A stretch of DNA of 64,000 bases from Micromonospora siamensis (GCF_900090305.1 NZ_LT607751.1:2542001-2606000); one strand, 5' to 3'; shown: positions 19,278-28,114, counted from the stretch's first letter. The notes: generated by a model not told the origin, from the letters alone. Numbers and translations are program-made.

Positions 19278-21842
19278 TCAGTCGAGGTCGCCCGGCGACG
19301 GGTCGGCGGGCGACGGGCTGCCGGCGGGACGGTGTCGCTGGATCCAGAGTTCCAGGCGTTTCGCCTCGCCCGCCTTCCCGACAGCGCGCAGCACCTGCGC
19401 CAGATTCTCGGCCGACTCCAGGGTGGACGGGTGGTGGTCACCCATGACGCGGCGCTGACGGGCGTGGGCGTCCTGCTGCACGTGGAGGGCCTGGACGTAC
19501 TGGCCCACCAGGTAGAGGCTGGTGGCGAGGCTGCTGAGTGACTTGAGCGTGTCGGGGTGGTCGCCGCCGAGGATCCGGCGGCGACGGCTCAGGGTGTCCT
19601 GCTCGAGGTGGAGGGCCTGGGCGTACCTGCCCTGAATTCCGAGGTCGCCGGCGAGATGGCTGGCTGCGGCGAGCGTTTCCCGATGGTCCTCGCCGAGAAT
19701 CCGCCGACGACGGAGGTAGGTGTCGTGCTGGAGGCGGGCGGCCTCCTCGAACTTTCCGACGTCACGCATGACGACGGCGAGGTTCCCGGCCGACGTCAGC
19801 GTGTCCGGGTGGTCCTCGCCCTGAATGCGTCGCCGCCGCTCCAGGGTGTCCTGTTGAAGCTCGACGGCCCGGTCGTACTGCTTGAGGTGGTGGAGGTTGC
19901 TGGCGAGGTTGTTCGCCGAGATCAGGGTGTCCAGATCATCGTCGCCGAGCAGGTGACGACGGCGCTGGTAGATGTGCTCGCAGAGGCGTTGGGCTTCGGT
20001 GTAGTGACCGAGGCTCATGTCACCGTTCGCCACGTTGGTGGCCGCGAAGAGGGTTTGCCGGTCGTCCGGGCCGAGCAGCTCCGTCCACCCCCGGTGCAGC
20101 CGCTCGGCGAAGTCCCGGCCGGCCCGAAGGTCCCCTCGGGACAGCAGGTACGAGCTGGCGTGGCAGGCCAGCTCCCGGAACTCCTCGTTGTCGCTGGCCG
20201 CCGGGTCCAGGGCGGTCACGTGCGGGATCAGCTGCGCCCACCGAGGCCAGTACGTCGGATCCCTGCCGTCGTCGGGGCAGGCGGCGGCGAGGATCGCCTC
20301 GGCCTGCTTCCGCAGTCCCCGTCGGCGGTCCTGGTCGAGGTTGTCCCGCAGGATCGCCTGGGTCAGCCGGTGCAGCTGGATGGTCTGCTCGCCGATCCTG
20401 GCCAGCCCGTAACCACGGATCCGTCCCCTGCTCCAGGCCAGTTCCAGGACCGATGCCGCGGTGTCGGCCAGTGGTGGCGCCAGCGTGCCCGTCGGTGCGG
20501 CGGTGAACAGATCGGTCGGGATCGGGTCGGGTGCCAGGAATGCGCACACCCGCAGGAGCTGTGCGGCAGCCTCGTCCTCTTTGGACAACCGCTCCATCGA
20601 CGTCCGCACCACGGCGGCCAGCGGCACCGGGTAGCCCACCGGGGTGCCCTCCGACAGGATCTCGCCGGTCTGCTTCTCCAGCAGTTCCAGGTAGTCGGCT
20701 ACCCCCATCCCGGTCTCGTCCAGCACCTGCGCGGCCTGCGCCACCGCCAACGGGAGGTCGCCGAGCCGGTCGGCCAGCTCGTCGGCCCGATCCCCGCCCA
20801 GGGCGGGCAGGCTGTGCCGCAGCAGCTGCACGGACTCGGTCCGGGTGAACTCCGGCAGCGGGACCGGGCGGGCGAGCTGGTCCCAGCCGGGATTGCGGGA
20901 GGTGATCAGCACGTGCCCGGCGCCCTGGGGCAGCCAGGCGGCCAGGTCCTCGCGTTTCTCGACGTTGTCGAAGACGAGCAGCCAACCCGTCTCGCCGCGC
21001 AGGCGTTGCAGCACCAGCGCCGCGGAGTTGGTGGTCTGGACGTCGGCGGAGATCCAGCCGGCCTCGGCGCCCAGGGCGGTGAACTGCTCGCCGATCAGGG
21101 TGGGCTGTTCCGCGTTGATCCACCACACCAGGTCGTAGCTGCCGGCGAAGCGGTGCGCGTACTCGATGGCCAGGGTCGTCTTGCCGACCCCGCCCATGCC
21201 GTGCAGGGCCTGGACCACGGCGGTGCTGCCGCCGCTGAGTCGTTCGCGCAGCTCGACCAGGGGTACGCCGCGTCCGGTGAACGCCGCGTTGCGCCGGGGC
21301 ACGTTCCACACCGGCGGCAGCACGCCGGGCAGCCGTGGCCCGGATCCCCGAGTCCTGCGTCCCTTGGCGGTGCCGGGGAACTCCGGCCGGCCCTTGGCGT
21401 CCCTGGGGCCCTGGACCGCCTCCAGCAGCACCGCCCTGGCCCGCTCCTCGTCCAGGCCGAACACGTCTCGGTGCAGCAGGGACGCCACGACCGGTGGCGG
21501 GGTCACCTCGGCCACCCGCACCGGCACGAGCCGTCGTCGGCCGTGCACGTCGGGGCGCTGGGCCATGAGCGCGGTCCACTCGTCGGTGGTGAAGCGGTCA
21601 CGCTCGAAGTAGGACGGTGACCACAGCGCCAGCACCCGGGCGGCGCGGTCCAGCGCGTCGTTGATCCGCAACGTCACGTTGTCGCCCGCGGCCCAGTCCC
21701 ACACGTCGAGCTCGACGGAGTAGCCGGCCGCCTTCAGGTGCCAGGCCGCCCACTCGGCCCAGGCCCGGTCCGGCCCCGCGTACGAGACGAACAGGTCCGG
21801 TGGGGCGGGCCGCTTCTTCGTGCCGCTCATCCGGACAAGCAT
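19278..21842 (-). CDS. TIR / NB-ARC / TPR STAND ATPase
   Basis: A 854-residue STAND-type protein. The TIR domain (about 14-150) starts DLFVSYAGPDRAWAEWAAWHL. An NB-ARC ATPase follows, with Walker A HGMGGVGKTTLA (about 218) and VLITSRNPGW. The C-terminal third has kinesin-light-chain-like TPRs of about 42 residues built on RRRRILGEDHPDTL-type helices (five or more copies). The architecture is shared by actinobacterial regulators and by antiphage sensors; nothing here decides between these. No Shine-Dalgarno site is clear: ATG 21842 or 21830 may be the start. It lies at the left edge of the tRNA-flanked segment. Confidence 0.88.
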   Translation of the reverse strand: MLVRMSGTKKRPAPPDLFVSYAGPDRAWAEWAAWHLKAAGYSVELDVWDWAAGDNVTLRINDALDRAARVLALWSPSYFERDRFTTDEWTALMAQRPDVHGRRRLVPVRVAEVTPPPVVASLLHRDVFGLDEERARAVLLEAVQGPRDAKGRPEFPGTAKGRRTRGSGPRLPGVLPPVWNVPRRNAAFTGRGVPLVELRERLSGGSTAVVQALHGMGGVGKTTLAIEYAHRFAGSYDLVWWINAEQPTLIGEQFTALGAEAGWISADVQTTNSAALVLQRLRGETGWLLVFDNVEKREDLAAWLPQGAGHVLITSRNPGWDQLARPVPLPEFTRTESVQLLRHSLPALGGDRADELADRLGDLPLAVAQAAQVLDETGMGVADYLELLEKQTGEILSEGTPVGYPVPLAAVVRTSMERLSKEDEAAAQLLRVCAFLAPDPIPTDLFTAAPTGTLAPPLADTAASVLELAWSRGRIRGYGLARIGEQTIQLHRLTQAILRDNLDQDRRRGLRKQAEAILAAACPDDGRDPTYWPRWAQLIPHVTALDPAASDNEEFRELACHASSYLLSRGDLRAGRDFAERLHRGWTELLGPDDRQTLFAATNVANGDMSLGHYTEAQRLCEHIYQRRRHLLGDDDLDTLISANNLASNLHHLKQYDRAVELQQDTLERRRRIQGEDHPDTLTSAGNLAVVMRDVGKFEEAARLQHDTYLRRRRILGEDHRETLAAASHLAGDLGIQGRYAQALHLEQDTLSRRRRILGGDHPDTLKSLSSLATSLYLVGQYVQALHVQQDAHARQRRVMGDHHPSTLESAENLAQVLRAVGKAGEAKRLELWIQRHRPAGSPSPADPSPGDLD

Positions 21843-22324
21843 TGCGTACCGGTGCCGTCACTGCATCACCCGAACCGACCGCCCTGGCGTCGGTGGCCGG
21901 TCGGCGGCGCCCCCCGACATCGACGCAACTCACTGTGATCCTCTGACATCGGTCCGTTAACCTGCGTTGACGCGTCGATCGGCCCGACCGGTGCTGCTCA
22001 GTTCCGCCGGGAAGGTCCGCCGAATCATGATCCATCGAGGCGTGTCGAGATCGTCATCTTCGTGACTGTCCGTTGAATTATCCCGGAGGTCATTGCGTTC
22101 CGCGCGCGGTTCGGGGAAGTTGTCGTCGGCGGTCATCGATTTCGTGGCCGTCGCCACGCCGCTCGTAGTCCGTATCTCAAAAGGAGTGGATGGGAAGTGG
22201 CAGTGCCGGTGTCACCCCTCCGACACCGGCGAGTTCTTGCCCTGGTAGTCCCATTTCGACCGGCGCCGGGTGTCGGATCGGCTCCACTCCTGTCCGGCGT
22301 AAGGGAGTTCACTGGTGGGGCAGG
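21843..22324. other. Lower-GC intergenic region upstream of the SARP gene
   Basis: No convincing gene. It contains a 9-bp hairpin (GCCGGTGTC at 22205-22213, GACACCGGC at 22222-22230, 8-nt loop). A 66-codon reading frame on the minus strand (22157-21957) has no ribosome binding site and is not called. GC content is visibly lower than in the flanking genes. Confidence 0.5.
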
Positions 22325-22356
22325 GTCGATGTAGCATCGACTCTGGTCCATATCGT
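22325..22356 (+). promoter_or_regulatory. SARP gene promoter with overlapping palindrome
   Basis: GTCGATG-TAG-CATCGAC (22325-22341) is a perfect 7-bp inverted repeat lying where the -35 would be for TATCGT (22351-22356). An ATG follows the -10 box by 7 nt. The palindrome could be an operator controlling the cluster regulator. Confidence 0.45.
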
Positions 22357-22408
22357 TCTAGTTATGGGACAGGCCGACGTTACGGCCGAATGCCTGGGGG
22401 TGTTCTTC

Positions 22409-23209
22409 GTGGAGAGAACCGTCGAGTTCTCCATTCTCGGTCCGATTGAGATCCGTGTGGACGGGGACGTCGTCGAGGTCAGGGGAGAGATCCAGCGGGT
22501 GCTGCTGATCGCCCTGCTGGCCAGTGAAGGGCGGCTGTGCAGCACAGGCGCCCTGATCGACGAACTGTGGGGGGAGAACCCCCCACGCAACGCGGAGAAC
22601 GCGCTGCAGGCCCACGTGAGCCGGCTACGCCGCCGGCTGGAGGCCGCCGAGTCCCGCAGCCAGCGCCACCGGCTGGTCAGCTCGCCGTCGGGCTACCGGC
22701 TGCTGGCCGACGAGGACGAGGTGGACGCCCTGCGGTTCCTGCGCATCATGCGGGAGGTGCGGGACCAGCCGCGGATGGACCCGGCGGAGGCGGTCCGCAA
22801 GCTGCGCTCCGCACTCGACCTCTGGCGCGGCCCCACCTTCGACTCGTTGACCGGCGGCTCGATCTGCCAGGCCGCCGCCGCCCGCTACGCCGAGTCCCGG
22901 CTGGCCGTGCTGGAACTGCTCTACGACAACGAGCTCAAGGTCGGGCGGCACTGCGAGATCATCCCCGAGCTGCGCGAACTGACCGAGACCAGCGGCCTCA
23001 ACGAGCGCCTCTGCGAGCAGCTGATGGTGGCCCTCTACCGGGCCGGCCGGCAGACCGACGCCCTGGCCGTCTACCGCCAGATGTGGGCCCGCCTCAAGGA
23101 CGAGATCGGCATCGACCCGTCGCCGACGTTGAAGCGCTACGAACGCGCCATCCTCACCCACCACCCCGGCCTGCGCCGGACCGCCGACCACCTCGCGCTG
23201 CGCCACTGA
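22409..23209 (+). CDS. SARP family transcriptional activator
   Basis: A cluster-situated activator of about 266 residues. The N-terminal OmpR-like winged helix runs through VEFSILGPIEIRVDGDVVEV to LVSSPSGYRL. The bacterial transcriptional activation domain (BTAD) begins near VDALRFLRIM and ends ...YRQMWARLKDEIGIDPSPTLKRYERAIL. It lacks the ATPase and TPR domains of AfsR, so it is a small SARP of the ActII-ORF4/DnrI kind. GTG 22409 has GGGGGTG upstream. ATG 22364 is an alternative that would make a leaderless transcript. Phased heptamers across the cluster are its likely targets. Confidence 0.93.
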   Translation: MERTVEFSILGPIEIRVDGDVVEVRGEIQRVLLIALLASEGRLCSTGALIDELWGENPPRNAENALQAHVSRLRRRLEAAESRSQRHRLVSSPSGYRLLADEDEVDALRFLRIMREVRDQPRMDPAEAVRKLRSALDLWRGPTFDSLTGGSICQAAAARYAESRLAVLELLYDNELKVGRHCEIIPELRELTETSGLNERLCEQLMVALYRAGRQTDALAVYRQMWARLKDEIGIDPSPTLKRYERAILTHHPGLRRTADHLALRH

Positions 23210-23219
23210 GCGGCGCCGG

Positions 23220-23251
23220 ACCGGGCGGGCCGCCACGGCGGTCCGCCCGGT
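23220..23251. terminator. Bidirectional hairpin between SARP and PrpD-like genes
   Basis: ACCGGGCGGGCCGCC (23220-23234) and GGCGGTCCGCCCGGT (23237-23251) pair with one G-T, between two converging genes. Confidence 0.65.
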
Positions 23252-23296
23252 TCCGTCGTGGTGCGGGGGGAGCGTCGGTCGCGGTCCGCGGCCGGG

Positions 23297-24781
23297 TCAA
23301 CGCGGCGCGGGTACGCGCGGCAGCGACGCCGCCACCAGTCGCGCCACCTCGGGCGCCGACAGCTTCGCCAGATCGGCCCACGCGTCCGCGGTGGCGGGGC
23401 TGCCGCCGTGGGTGAGGTACTTGTGCCGCATCAGCTCGCCGTGCCGGGCCCGGGTGTCCGGCCCGTTCCCGCCGACCGGGACGTCCTGCTCGGCCCGGTG
23501 GACGGCGCCGCCGGTGAGCCCGACCGTGACGTGCGCCGGGGTGCGCTTGACCGCGTCGGCGAAGTCCACCGCCGGGGTGCCGGCCGGGTCGAGCAGCTCC
23601 GCCAGCCGGGCGCCGCCGAGCTGGCCGAGCCAGTCGACGGCCCGGGGGCCAGCCTCCCGCAGCGCCTCCCCGAACGGTGCGGTGGAGTCGAACAGGGCGC
23701 GGGTCAGCCGGGCGTCGTGCCGCAGCCGGACCCGGGCGGCCAGCTCCCAGCGGCGCGGATCGCGTACCGCCGGCTCCTGGAAGTCGGCGACGGTGAGGTC
23801 GCCGGTGAGCAGCGCCGTCGCCACGCAGTACGGCACGGCGAGCAGCAGCGAGCTGAGCGCGGCGCCGGGGCCCTCGGCGTACCGGCCGGAGCGTTCGCCC
23901 ACGTGGACGGTGTAGACGGAGGCGTCGACGTCGATCCGGTCGAGCCGCTCCAGCCAGTCCCCGGGCAGCTGGGGGTGCAGCCGTACGGCGCAGTCGACCG
24001 CCGCGTCGACCCCGGGCCCGCCCGGGCGGACCTTGAACGACAGCGTCTCGGTGTGCCACCGCTCGCCGAGGCCACGGGTGAGCACCTCGGGCAGCGGCAC
24101 GGTCGCGAAGCGGCTCAGGAAGCCGTCCGGATGTTCCAGCACGTCCTCCGGTCCGCCCAGCCCGGCCGCTGCGGCGTCGCAGCTGTCCATGGCCATCCGC
24201 ACCGGCGTGAAGGCGTTGAACAGCTTCGCGTCGCCGCCGAGGAAGGCGTGCATGACCGGCCAGGGTGGGCTGCTGAAGGCCAGGCTCAGGGCGTCGGTCC
24301 ACCGATCCGGCGGGGCGTCCTCGCAGCGCAGCCGGCCGGCGACGCCGCCGGCGAGGTGGGTGTGCAGGGCGCTCTGGCCGCGCAGCGGCCCGAGGGTCGC
24401 CGCCGCGGTGATCCGGGCCGCGCACTCGTTGGCCGCGATGACCGCGGCCAACAGCCGGCGCCCGTCGAGCTCCCGCGGACCGGCGTACGCCAGCGGCACC
24501 GCGACCGTCGAGTTGCCCAGGTGCCCGGCGTACGCGGTGTCGTCGAGGTTCAGCCACGAGCCGAGCGCGGCGAGCACGCAGGCGGCCTGCCGAGGGTCGG
24601 CCTGGCGGGGCGGCCCGTAGGCGCGGACGAGCCGACCGCCGAGCGGGTGGGCGAGGCCGGCCCGGATCGCGGCGAGCTGGGAGAGGATCTGGCTGCCGGC
24701 CAGCTCGACCACCCGGTCGGGTACGTCGGCGAGGTCCAGCCCGGCGGCCCAGGACGTCAGGGTGCGCAGCAGGGACGGCAC
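23297..24781 (-). CDS. MmgE/PrpD family lyase (VlmK-like)
   Basis: A 494-residue member of the MmgE/PrpD fold (2-methylcitrate dehydratase family), with the N-terminal all-helical half (SQILSQLAAIRAGLAHPLGG, LDDTAYAGHLGNSTVAVPLA, AANECAARI) and the mixed C-terminal half. In valanimycin biosynthesis VlmK, of this family, eliminates phosphate from phosphorylated valanimycin hydrate to give the alkene. The adjacent kinase gene strengthens that reading: its stop is 3 nt from this GTG start. Role here is inferred; a primary-metabolism dehydratase is the alternative. Confidence 0.8.
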   Translation of the reverse strand: MPSLLRTLTSWAAGLDLADVPDRVVELAGSQILSQLAAIRAGLAHPLGGRLVRAYGPPRQADPRQAACVLAALGSWLNLDDTAYAGHLGNSTVAVPLAYAGPRELDGRRLLAAVIAANECAARITAAATLGPLRGQSALHTHLAGGVAGRLRCEDAPPDRWTDALSLAFSSPPWPVMHAFLGGDAKLFNAFTPVRMAMDSCDAAAAGLGGPEDVLEHPDGFLSRFATVPLPEVLTRGLGERWHTETLSFKVRPGGPGVDAAVDCAVRLHPQLPGDWLERLDRIDVDASVYTVHVGERSGRYAEGPGAALSSLLLAVPYCVATALLTGDLTVADFQEPAVRDPRRWELAARVRLRHDARLTRALFDSTAPFGEALREAGPRAVDWLGQLGGARLAELLDPAGTPAVDFADAVKRTPAHVTVGLTGGAVHRAEQDVPVGGNGPDTRARHGELMRHKYLTHGGSPATADAWADLAKLSAPEVARLVAASLPRVPAPR

Positions 24782-24784
24782 GGC

Positions 24785-25738
24785 TCACCCGGCCGGGTTG
24801 GGGAACCGGCAGGCCACCGCGAGCGCGCCGGGCACCACGTCCAGGGTGTACGCGGTGCGGTCGCGGTCCAGCAGTTCGCCGTCGTGCTCGAACCAGATCG
24901 GCGCCCCGTCGGTGCGTTCCACGGTGATCGTCCGGCCGCGGGCGTAGACCACGCCGGGCTCGCCGACGTGGTCACCGGCGAGGATCAGCTCCGGCACCCG
25001 CAGCGGGTCGACGCCGTCGCCGATCACGCAGACGTCCAACTCGCCGTCGTCGAGCACCGAGTGCGGCAGGAGCTGGTACGTGCCGCCCCGGTAGCGCCCG
25101 CCGCCGACGTTGACCAGGATCGTGCCGCCCTCGTGGACCACCCGGCCGTCCACGGTGACCCGGCCGGGGTAGGGCACGCCGTCCCGGCAGGCCCGGGTGA
25201 ACGCCTCCTGGTAGCGGGCCGGCCCGGTCACGCGTACCGTGCGGGCGATCTGGAGCGCCTCGGCGACGGTCCCGGTGGCGGCGCCGAGCAGGACCAGCTG
25301 GTCCCGCTCGCGGATCCGGGCGAGATCGAGGTGGCGTACCCGGGAGCCCTCGCCGCGCAGCGCGGCGTCCACGGCGTCGGGCCAGGGCTCGGCGCCCCAC
25401 TGGGCCAGGTAGTTCGAGTTGCCGGTCCCCGCCGGTACGACCAGCAGCGCCGGCCCGGCCGGCGTGGCGGCCCCGATCAGGCCGGTCACCACCTCGCGGA
25501 CCGTGCCGTCCCCGCCGACCGAGACCACCACGTCGGGTCGTTCGGCGTCGGCGGCGCGGGCCGCCGCGGCGACCACCCGGGCGGCGTCCCCGACCTCCAT
25601 GGTGCGGTGCAGCCGGACGACGTCCAGGTGCTTGCGGCAGCGGGCGAGCACCTCCTCGACGAGATCGTCGGTCACCCTGCCGGCCGCCGGATTGGCGACG
25701 ACCAGGCCGCGTGCGAAAGGGCGATCGCGCGTGGGCAT
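24785..25738 (-). CDS. Diacylglycerol/lipid kinase-fold kinase (VlmJ-like)
   Basis: A 317-residue ATP-dependent kinase of the DAGK/sphingosine-kinase fold. The nucleotide motif is VVSVGGDGTVREVV and the second glycine motif is VVPAGTGNSNYLAQW; NVGGGRYRGGTYQLLPHS and DGELDVCVIGD follow. VlmJ of the valanimycin pathway belongs to this family and phosphorylates the hydroxyl of the seryl part before elimination by VlmK. The pairing with a PrpD-like gene is the same here. ATG 25738 has GGGAAGC upstream. It lies 47 nt downstream of the tRNA-like array on the same strand. Confidence 0.85.
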   Translation of the reverse strand: MPTRDRPFARGLVVANPAAGRVTDDLVEEVLARCRKHLDVVRLHRTMEVGDAARVVAAAARAADAERPDVVVSVGGDGTVREVVTGLIGAATPAGPALLVVPAGTGNSNYLAQWGAEPWPDAVDAALRGEGSRVRHLDLARIRERDQLVLLGAATGTVAEALQIARTVRVTGPARYQEAFTRACRDGVPYPGRVTVDGRVVHEGGTILVNVGGGRYRGGTYQLLPHSVLDDGELDVCVIGDGVDPLRVPELILAGDHVGEPGVVYARGRTITVERTDGAPIWFEHDGELLDRDRTAYTLDVVPGALAVACRFPNPAG

Positions 25739-25782
25739 GACAGCTTCCCGTCTGCTCGGCGGCCGGTACGTGTCGCGTGGTG

Positions 25783-25879
<97 letters not shown>

Positions 25880-25906
25880 TGGGTGGTGCGGGTGGTGCGG
25901 TGGTTC

Positions 25907-26001
<95 letters not shown>

Positions 26002-26028
26002 TGGGTGGTGCGGGTGGTGCGGTGGTTC

Positions 26029-26123
<95 letters not shown>

Positions 26124-26178
26124 TGGAATTGCAAGTTTTGTTTCTCGAGGAATCCGTCCCGGCCTCCCTCGCAAACAA

Positions 26179-26221
26179 AGAATGAACCACCGTGCTGACG
26201 TTTCGCTGACAAGGTGCTGAC
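26179..26221 (-). promoter_or_regulatory. SARP-box promoter of the tRNA-like/kinase/lyase operon
   Basis: On the minus strand, three heptamers GTCAGCA, GTCAGCG and GTCAGCA recur with an exact 11-bp period (GCTGAC at 26194, 26205 and 26216 on the plus strand). Eight bp after the last comes CATTCT (26184-26179), a -10-like hexamer. The orientation places the tRNA-like genes first in the transcript. Confidence 0.7.
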
Positions 26222-26269
26222 GTATTCGGGGCCGGTTCTGTCGCATTCGACGGATACTCATTTCCGCCC

Positions 26270-26298
26270 TTGCCAACAAAGAGTGCCTGTGTCATATC
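26270..26298 (+). promoter_or_regulatory. Possible promoter for the DUF2156 transferase gene
   Basis: TTGCCA (26270-26275), a 17-bp spacer and CATATC (26293-26298) in an AT-richer gap, about 117 nt before the ATG at 26415. Confidence 0.4.
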
Positions 26299-26414
26299 TG
26301 ATGAGGCGTGCGCCTGGTTCGGTCGCCCCGCGGGGGTTACCGGATCCGAACTCGGAGCCGGGCGGGCCGCTGTCCGAGTTCGTCCTGTATGCCTGCCTGA
26401 ATAGGAAGTGCGTG

Positions 26415-27410
26415 ATGACCGGAACAATTTCCCCGTCAGCGTCGGTGCTCGAGGCCGTGCGCGGCCCGGGCGTCGACAATCCGAGTGCTTTCCTTGGCGC
26501 CAGCAGCGGAAACTCGGTGTTCACCGCGCCGGGCCACCGAGGCGTGGTCGTCTACCGCACCGCCGGCGCGTACCTGGTGCAGTTCGGCGGGGTGTTCGCC
26601 CCCGCCGAGGAGCAGGACGGGCTGCTGGCGGCGTTCGTCGAGTTCGCGGCCGAGCAGGGACGCTCCATCGTCTCGATCCAGTTGCAGCGCGCCGACGCCG
26701 AGCGCTACGCCCGCAACGGCTTCACCGTCAACCAGGTGGGCGCCTCGTACGCGGTCGACCTGGCGCACTTCACCCTGGCCGGCACGAAGTTCATGCGGCT
26801 GCGCAACAAGATCTCCCGCGCCCACCGCGCCGGTCTGGTGGTGCGTGAGGTCCAGCCCGAGCAGTGGTACGACCGGATGCGCCAGCTCGACCAGGTCTGG
26901 CTGCGCAGCAAGGGCGAGCACACCCGCGAGCTGCAGTTCCTGGTCGGCGAGTACGGCGGCGAGATGCAGGCGCACCGCCGGCTCTTCGTCGGCACCATCG
27001 ACGACGAGCTGGTCGGCTACATCTCGTACTCGCCGGTCTACGGCAGCCGACCGGGGTGGATGCACGACCTGAGCCGGCGCCAGCCCTCGGAGACGCCGGG
27101 GCTGATGGAGGCGATCAACAAGACGGCGATCGACACGTTCCGCGCCGAGGGCGTGGCCTGGCTGCACTTCGGCTTCACCCCGTTCACCGGCCTGGACGAC
27201 GTGCTGGAGCTGCCCGGCCACAGTGTCGCCTTCAACCGCTTCATGCACCTGCTCTGGACGTACGGGGAGCAGGTGTACCCCGCGCAGTCCCAGCTGTCCT
27301 ACAAGGAGAAGTGGGCGCCGGACGTGGTGCTGCCGGAGTACCTGGCCTTCCAGGGCCCGGCGAGCGTGGCCGGCTTCGCGCACGTGTTCCGCGCCTGCGG
27401 CGCGTTCTGA
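26415..27410 (+). CDS. DUF2156 aminoacyl-tRNA-dependent transferase (VlmA-like)
   Basis: A 331-residue cytosolic protein with the double-GNAT fold of the MprF/LPG-synthase catalytic domain (DUF2156). Visible signs are KFMRLRNKISRAHRAGLVVREV (basic, tRNA/lipid-side helix), YISYSPVYGSRPGWMHDLSRR, and the C-terminal YKEKWAPDVVLPEYL. MprF has extra membrane helices; this protein has none, so it should act on a soluble acceptor. In valanimycin biosynthesis VlmA, which I recall as MprF-related, moves serine from Ser-tRNA to the hydroxylamine. Its place beside three Ser-tRNA-like genes fits that role. ATG 26415 follows AGGAAG at 6 nt. Function is inferred. Confidence 0.8.
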   Translation: MTGTISPSASVLEAVRGPGVDNPSAFLGASSGNSVFTAPGHRGVVVYRTAGAYLVQFGGVFAPAEEQDGLLAAFVEFAAEQGRSIVSIQLQRADAERYARNGFTVNQVGASYAVDLAHFTLAGTKFMRLRNKISRAHRAGLVVREVQPEQWYDRMRQLDQVWLRSKGEHTRELQFLVGEYGGEMQAHRRLFVGTIDDELVGYISYSPVYGSRPGWMHDLSRRQPSETPGLMEAINKTAIDTFRAEGVAWLHFGFTPFTGLDDVLELPGHSVAFNRFMHLLWTYGEQVYPAQSQLSYKEKWAPDVVLPEYLAFQGPASVAGFAHVFRACGAF

Positions 27411-27452
27411 CGCCCCGACCACCCTTCCGACCCCTTTCGAACGGAGCCCGAC

Positions 27453-27614
27453 ATGCCCGACCAGCCCGACGCCGCCACCCTCGAGGCCGCGCACATGGCC
27501 GTGCTGCAGATGTTCGGCGCGGTGTGCGCCGAGCCCGACAACCCCACCGTCGCGGAGCAGGCGGACCAGGCGCTGTGGCGGTTGGACGACCTGCTCGCGG
27601 CCGCGGCCTCCTGA
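27453..27614 (+). CDS. Small 53-residue protein of unknown function
   Basis: Starts MPDQPDAATLEAAHMAV and ends LLAAAAS. An ACGGAG ribosome binding site lies 6 nt before the ATG, and the gene follows the DUF2156 gene by 42 nt, so the two probably form an operon. The sequence is acidic and predicted helical (LEAAHMAVLQMFGAVCAEP, EQADQALWRLDDLLAAA), with one Cys. I do not recognise a family. Coding-like third-position GC supports it being real. Confidence 0.6.
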   Translation: MPDQPDAATLEAAHMAVLQMFGAVCAEPDNPTVAEQADQALWRLDDLLAAAAS

Positions 27615-27627
27615 CCCGCGCACCACT

Positions 27628-27658
27628 CGGCGGCAGGCGCTCGAAGCGCCTGCCGCCG
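27628..27658. terminator. Hairpin between converging genes
   Basis: CGGCGGCAGGCGCT (27628-27641) pairs perfectly with AGCGCCTGCCGCCG (27645-27658) across a CGA loop. It separates the small gene from the SnoaL-like gene. Confidence 0.7.
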
Positions 27659-27745
27659 GCGCGTGTCCCGCGCCGCCGCTGAGCTGGACGGTGCGAGAGG
27701 GAGACGGGGGGCGTCGGGCCTACGCGGGTCCGGATCGGGGCCGGG

Positions 27746-28114
27746 TCAGCGTTGGGCGAGGGTGTCGATGAAGACGTGCACGTAGCGCAGCCGGCCGTCG
27801 TCGTCGGCCACCGCCACGTCGCAGGTGACCAACGTCCGGTGCGCCCGGCCCGGCCGTACCACGGCACAGCCGAACCGGGCCACGTTGTGGTGCGCGTCGA
27901 CCGAGGTGAGCAGGCGGACCTGGTGCCCCTCGAACTGGGAGCGGGCGGTGCCGACCAGCGCCTCGATGGCGTCGTGGCCCACCATCACCACCACCGGGTC
28001 GGTGTAGACGCCGTACTCGGACCAGATCGCCGGGATCTCCCGGCGGCGCACGTCCGGGTCCGCCTCGTTCCAGAGCGCGACGTACCGGTGGACGAGTTCG
28101 GTGACGGTGGGCAA
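27746..28114 (-). CDS. SnoaL-like / NTF2-fold protein, first copy
   Basis: A protein of about 122 residues of the NTF2-like superfamily (VTELVHRYVALWNEADPDVRRREIPAIWSEYGVYTDP...). It is a clear paralogue of the protein at 29785-30156, sharing the WNEADP and YTDP blocks and the DAHHNVARF segment. Family members act as cyclases, isomerases or hydroxylases on polyketides; the role here is unknown. No ATG/GTG fits the family N-terminus, so TTG 28114 (GGAGGG 10 nt upstream) is the best guess. ATG 28177 would add 21 unrelated residues. Confidence 0.75.
   Translation of the reverse strand: MPTVTELVHRYVALWNEADPDVRRREIPAIWSEYGVYTDPVVVMVGHDAIEALVGTARSQFEGHQVRLLTSVDAHHNVARFGCAVVRPGRAHRTLVTCDVAVADDDGRLRYVHVFIDTLAQR

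Noticed and set aside
19457..19990. Repeated segments in the minus-strand gene taken as DNA repeats
   Set aside because: They are the coding units of TPRs (about 126 bp each, diverged), not a separate repeat element.
21957..22157. 66-codon minus-strand frame upstream of the SARP gene
   Set aside because: No ribosome binding site, no recognisable family; region has lower GC, which gives random open frames less weight but no positive support.
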